NCBI GenBank assembly: GCA_045637505.1
Contig: JAZTZO010000041.1
Span: 1-64,000, forward strand
Direction: 5' to 3'
Length of the DNA stretch: 64,000 bases
Source: RGIG4079 sp045637505
Lineage (GTDB): Bacteria; Bacteroidota; Bacteroidia; Bacteroidales; Muribaculaceae
Shown: piece after piece, positions 60,754 through 64,000 of the stretch
Layout of the letters: every line of letters starts with the position of its first letter
Numbering within the stretch: the first letter of the stretch is position 1
Notes under the pieces: model-generated
Database searches by the model: none
What the model saw: only the letters and a program-made list of their open reading frames with translations
What the model was told of the DNA's origin: nothing
Made by a program: the position numbers and the translations under genes

Positions 60754-62148
60754 ATGGAGCAAAATGCAAATATAGAAGATTCGCATAAAGGTACTTTTTA
60801 TTCGGCTCGACAAGCTATTCGCCGACATGTGACTGGTGGAAATGTTCTCATTGGTGCCACAATAATTGCATTTATAGTGGCAAATGTGCCTAGTATTAGT
60901 GGCTATTATTTTGATTTTTGGAATCAAGAAGTTCGTTTGCAAATAGGGGATTTTAATCTGTTTAGCCATGCTGGTCATCCAATGACTGTGTTGCAGTTTA
61001 TCAACGACGCTATGATGGCCATTTTCTTCTTTGCTATAGGCTTGGAGATAAAACGAGAGGTTCTTGTGGGGGAGTTGTCATCAATGAAGCAAGCAATATT
61101 GCCCATTATTGCGGCGATTGGGGGTATGGTTGTTCCTGTCGCAATATTTTTAATGTTTGGATATGGAACCGACTTTGTGGGTGGTGCAGCAATTCCCATG
61201 GCTACCGACATAGCATTCTCGCTGGGAGTATTAGCAATGCTGAAAACTCGTGTGCCAATTTCGTTAAAGGTATTCCTTACAACATTAGCGGTGGTTGATG
61301 ATATTGGTGGCATAATTGTAATAGCTGTGTTCTATTCATCACATATAGATGTGATGATGTTGGGTGGAGCTGTGGCGTTATTGATGGTGTTGCTATTGGG
61401 CGCACGTCTTAAAATACAAAGCAAATTGTTTTATATGTTGGTGGGCACTGGAGTGTGGTATCTATTCCTTAATTCGGGTATTCATTCAACGATTGCAGGT
61501 GTATTGGTTGCGTTCTGCATTCCTGCAACACCTCTTTTTGAGCCAAGAATATACATTAAAAAAATCAAACAAGCGATATCTCATTTTAGTGCCGATGATG
61601 AGTCAAAATTAGACAAACGCACAATGCTTAGTCATGATCAAATGGACTGGCTGAAACGAGTGGAATCGGCATCGGATAAAGTTATATCTCCGTTGCAAGA
61701 TTTAGAAGACTCGCTTCATCATATTGTTAATTTTTTAATAATCCCAATCTTTGCATTTGCCAATGCGGGCGTGGTAATTGAGAACATTGATATCGCTTCG
61801 ATGTTTGAAGGAGTCAGTTTGGCAATTATATGTGGGTTGCTAATAGGTAAAATGGTTGGGATTTTCTCGTTCTCATGGATTGCTATCAAACTAAAGATTG
61901 CCCCAATGCCTTACTTGTCAAATTGGAAAATGTTGGCATCAGTTGCCATGCTGGGCGGGATAGGCTTTACTGTGTCGATGTTTATTGCCAACCTATCATT
62001 TGCTACAATGGGGCAAGACGGGGTATTGTTGTTGAATCAAGCAAAACTTGGCATTATCGTTGGGTCGATAGCCTCGGGCGTTATAGGATATGTAATGTTG
62101 CGTTTAACATTGCCTAAACATCTATGTGGAACTAACGAAGAAGATTGA
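60754..62148 (+). CDS. nhaA: Na+/H+ antiporter NhaA
   Basis: NhaA exports sodium in exchange for protons at the inner membrane. The 464-residue protein has FFAIGLEIKREVLVGEL, PMATDIAFSLGVLAML and TLAVVDDIGGIIVIAVFYS, the last carrying the two adjacent Asp residues that bind the ions. A hydrophilic loop (about 275-315, HFSADDESKLDKR) is longer than in E. coli NhaA (388 residues). No promoter motif is clear. Confidence 0.96.
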   Translation: MEQNANIEDSHKGTFYSARQAIRRHVTGGNVLIGATIIAFIVANVPSISGYYFDFWNQEVRLQIGDFNLFSHAGHPMTVLQFINDAMMAIFFFAIGLEIKREVLVGELSSMKQAILPIIAAIGGMVVPVAIFLMFGYGTDFVGGAAIPMATDIAFSLGVLAMLKTRVPISLKVFLTTLAVVDDIGGIIVIAVFYSSHIDVMMLGGAVALLMVLLLGARLKIQSKLFYMLVGTGVWYLFLNSGIHSTIAGVLVAFCIPATPLFEPRIYIKKIKQAISHFSADDESKLDKRTMLSHDQMDWLKRVESASDKVISPLQDLEDSLHHIVNFLIIPIFAFANAGVVIENIDIASMFEGVSLAIICGLLIGKMVGIFSFSWIAIKLKIAPMPYLSNWKMLASVAMLGGIGFTVSMFIANLSFATMGQDGVLLLNQAKLGIIVGSIASGVIGYVMLRLTLPKHLCGTNEED

Positions 62149-62177
62149 GAGAATAATAAACTTAAATAGATATTGAA

Positions 62178-62224
62178 AAAATGAGTATTTGCATAATTTA
62201 ATGGTGCAAATGCTCATTTTTTTT
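62178..62224 (+). terminator. Terminator of nhaA
   Basis: Positions 62178-62193 pair with 62205-62220 except for one internal mismatch, followed by a run of T. Confidence 0.8.
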
Positions 62225-62232
62225 GAAAATGG

Positions 62233-62264
62233 TTTGGTTATTTCACATTTAAATGTTAATTTTG
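62233..62264 (+). promoter_or_regulatory. Promoter of rprX-rprY
   Basis: TTTG (62233-62236), 20 bases and TAATTTTG (62257-62264) match the consensus exactly. The leader would be about 120 bases, long enough for regulation, but no structure is obvious. Confidence 0.7.
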
Positions 62265-62388
62265 ACACGAAATGTTAAAATTCGACTGCTAAAAAAGAAT
62301 AAAAATAAACAATTTTGCAGTTTATTTGTTAATGAATTAAGGTTAACTAACTGAAACTCAATTTGATTAATAAAAGAATAGTTCAAGT

Positions 62389-63921
62389 ATGAAAAAATCA
62401 ACCATATGGATATTAGCAATATTAATGGGTTTGACCTTTATGGGCCTATTGTATGCTCAGCTATTATATATGAGGAACATGATTAGAATGCGCGAGGACC
62501 AATTTGCAGAGGGTGTTAAGCGCAGTCTATATGCTGTGACAACAATGCTTGAGCAAGATGAAACGCGATATTTTTTAGAAGAAGATGTGGCTCGCATAGG
62601 GGCATCATCGGTTCTTACTCAATATGACGGTAACTTGCCACAGATGACAGGTATAGTGTATTCATTTAAAACGTCCTCAGGGGTTGAAGCCGACTTGACA
62701 ATCAAAGGTGATGCAGAAAAAATAAATCAAATTCAATTAGCACAAATCGACCTCAAAAATCATTATAAATCGTTGAAGGAGGTGTTGAGAGGTCAATATC
62801 TTTACCAAAAGGGGCTTATTGATGAGGTTATATTAAATATATTAAACCAGTCGAGCGATAGACCATTCCGTGAGCGAGCCGACTCGGCAGTTGTGTCCTC
62901 TTATTTGAAAAATGAATTGGAAAATAATGGATTGAAATTGCCATATGAGTTTGCTATAGTGAACCGTAACGGAGGTGTCGTATATTCAACTTCGGGATAT
63001 GTGCCATCGGAAATTGAAGAGAATAATTTGTTTATACAAACATTATTCCCTAACGATCCTGTTAATAAGAAACACTACATGAAAGTGTATTTCCCCACAA
63101 AACAGGATTATATCTTCTCGACAATACGTTTCATGATTCCTTCATTTGCGTTTACATTGATATTGTTGATAATATTTATCTTCACGATTATTGTAGTGTT
63201 TCGTCAAAAGAAACTCACCGAGATGAAAAATGACTTTATCAATAATATGACACACGAGTTTAAGACTCCGATATCTTCAATATCGTTGGCTGCTCAAATG
63301 CTAAAAGACGATTCGGTGCGCAAGTCGCCTACAATGTTACAACATATCTCTACTGTGATAAATGATGAAACAAAGCGATTGCGTTTTCAAGTGGAGAAAG
63401 TGCTTCAAATGTCAATGTTTGAGCGTCAAAAAGCTACTCTAAAACTACAAGAGATTGATGCAAATGCTGCGATTGATAATATTGTCAATACATTCAAACT
63501 TAAAGTAGAAAAATATGGTGGCAATATCGAAGGCCGATTAGATGCTGAAGACCCTATTATTAATGTAGATGAGATGCATTTTACTAATGTAATTTTTAAC
63601 CTACTTGATAATGCGGTTAAGTATCGAAGAGAGGATGTGCCTTTGAAATTGACTGTGGCATCGCGCAATATTTCTAACAATAAATTGGAAATATCAATTG
63701 CCGACAATGGGATAGGAATTAAGAAAGAAAATCAAAAACGAATATTCGAAAAGTTCTATAGAGTATCAACCGGAAATCGCCATGATGTAAAAGGCTTTGG
63801 ATTGGGTCTCGCTTATGTATATAAGATGGTTCATGAATTAGGAGGGGAGATACATGTAGAAAGTGAAATAAATGTAGGAACAAAATTTATAATAACATTA
63901 CCATTAATAACTAAAAACTAA
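62389..63921 (+). CDS. rprX: RprX-like sensor histidine kinase
   Basis: The 510-residue protein has membrane helices at about 6-26 and 247-270, with a periplasmic sensor of about 220 residues between them. The cytoplasmic part has the H box MTHEFKTPISS, the N box NLLDNAVKY, G1 IADNGIGI, F box FEKFYRV and G2 GFGLGLAY. Size and sequence resemble RprX of Bacteroides. The response regulator starts five bases after its stop codon. Confidence 0.92.
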   Translation: MKKSTIWILAILMGLTFMGLLYAQLLYMRNMIRMREDQFAEGVKRSLYAVTTMLEQDETRYFLEEDVARIGASSVLTQYDGNLPQMTGIVYSFKTSSGVEADLTIKGDAEKINQIQLAQIDLKNHYKSLKEVLRGQYLYQKGLIDEVILNILNQSSDRPFRERADSAVVSSYLKNELENNGLKLPYEFAIVNRNGGVVYSTSGYVPSEIEENNLFIQTLFPNDPVNKKHYMKVYFPTKQDYIFSTIRFMIPSFAFTLILLIIFIFTIIVVFRQKKLTEMKNDFINNMTHEFKTPISSISLAAQMLKDDSVRKSPTMLQHISTVINDETKRLRFQVEKVLQMSMFERQKATLKLQEIDANAAIDNIVNTFKLKVEKYGGNIEGRLDAEDPIINVDEMHFTNVIFNLLDNAVKYRREDVPLKLTVASRNISNNKLEISIADNGIGIKKENQKRIFEKFYRVSTGNRHDVKGFGLGLAYVYKMVHELGGEIHVESEINVGTKFIITLPLITKN

Positions 63922-63926
63922 AAATT

Positions 63927-64000
63927 ATGGAAGATCGTATGCGTATTCTTTTATGCGAAGATGATGAAAATCTTGGCATGTTGTTGAGAGAATATCTCCA
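63927..64000 (+). CDS. rprY: Response regulator RprY, 5' part (runs off the window)
   Basis: The start encodes a receiver domain beginning with ILLCEDDENLGMLL, where Glu-Asp-Asp are the acidic pocket residues. The rest, presumably a winged-helix DNA-binding domain of the OmpR type, lies beyond base 64000. It is cotranscribed with the histidine kinase. Confidence 0.9.
   Translation, partial: MEDRMRILLCEDDENLGMLLREYL

Noticed and set aside
1..64000. CRISPR arrays, transposases, phage genes or rRNA operons.
   Set aside because: No regularly spaced direct repeats, terminal inverted repeats around transposase-like genes, phage structural genes or rRNA sequence could be seen.

Overview
The window is chromosomal DNA from a member of the Bacteroidales, most likely a gut lineage related to Muribaculaceae, Prevotellaceae or Bacteroidaceae; the genus cannot be fixed from sequence alone. 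The evidence is a PorQ-type component of the type IX secretion system (T9SS), several secreted proteins ending in T9SS sorting domains, methylmalonyl-CoA mutase as separate MutA and MutB subunits, a GT3-type glycogen synthase, an RprX/RprY-like two-component system, and many Bacteroidetes-type promoters (TTTG, about 19-20 bases, TAnnTTTG). No phage, transposase, integrase or CRISPR array is visible.

Layout. 1-3.8 kb: the possible end of an unidentified gene, a large secreted NAGPA-type phosphodiester glycosidase, and a TerB-like/PD-(D/E)XK protein. 4.0-4.2 kb: two identical tRNA-Lys genes. 4.4-7.7 kb: clpS-clpA-aat, a complete N-degron recognition operon. 7.9-12.4 kb: an SLC45-like transporter with nfo, then trmH-like and radA. 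12.5-15.2 kb: an ECF sigma factor with a membrane protein, a putative restriction-type nuclease between two copies of a 46-base hairpin repeat, and a small HD hydrolase. 15.3-22.2 kb: alpha-glucan metabolism, with pullulanase and a tiny sorting-domain protein facing glycogen synthase and glucan phosphorylase across a region with a LacI-type palindrome.

22.3-31.4 kb: a MATE exporter, a FadL-type porin, grpE-dnaJ, and a tight run porQ-cmk-ispH-exonuclease-lipoprotein-ispE. 31.6-40.3 kb: a TonB-domain protein, a beta-propeller protein co-directional with a 1293-residue T9SS-exported amidase, a second ECF sigma module, and a SusE/F-like glucan-binding protein with a T9SS tail. 40.4-44.4 kb: mutA-mutB. 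44.5-50.2 kb: a hairpin repeat array carrying the promoter of a Fic gene, a phosphoesterase/PQQ-propeller protein, and dnaG. 50.2-54.8 kb: a eukaryotic-like kinase with leucine-rich repeats, its partner DNA-binding protein, and a divergent outer-membrane protein of unknown function. 55-64 kb: an NlpC/P60 peptidase, dnaB, a leucine-rich repeat protein, lepA, nhaA, and rprX with the start of rprY.

Three themes connect the genes. First, alpha-glucan use and storage (pullulanase, GT3 synthase, GT35 phosphorylase, SLC45-like carrier, SusE/F-like binder). Second, T9SS export: PorQ plus four proteins with sorting domains, two of them putative cell-wall or phosphoglycan enzymes that share Ig-like and propeller modules. 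Third, housekeeping replication, chaperone and isoprenoid genes. The less understood parts are the exported NAGPA and amidase proteins, the kinase/regulator/outer-membrane module at 50-55 kb, the repeat-flanked nuclease at 13.7 kb, and the sorting-domain-only protein beside pullulanase.
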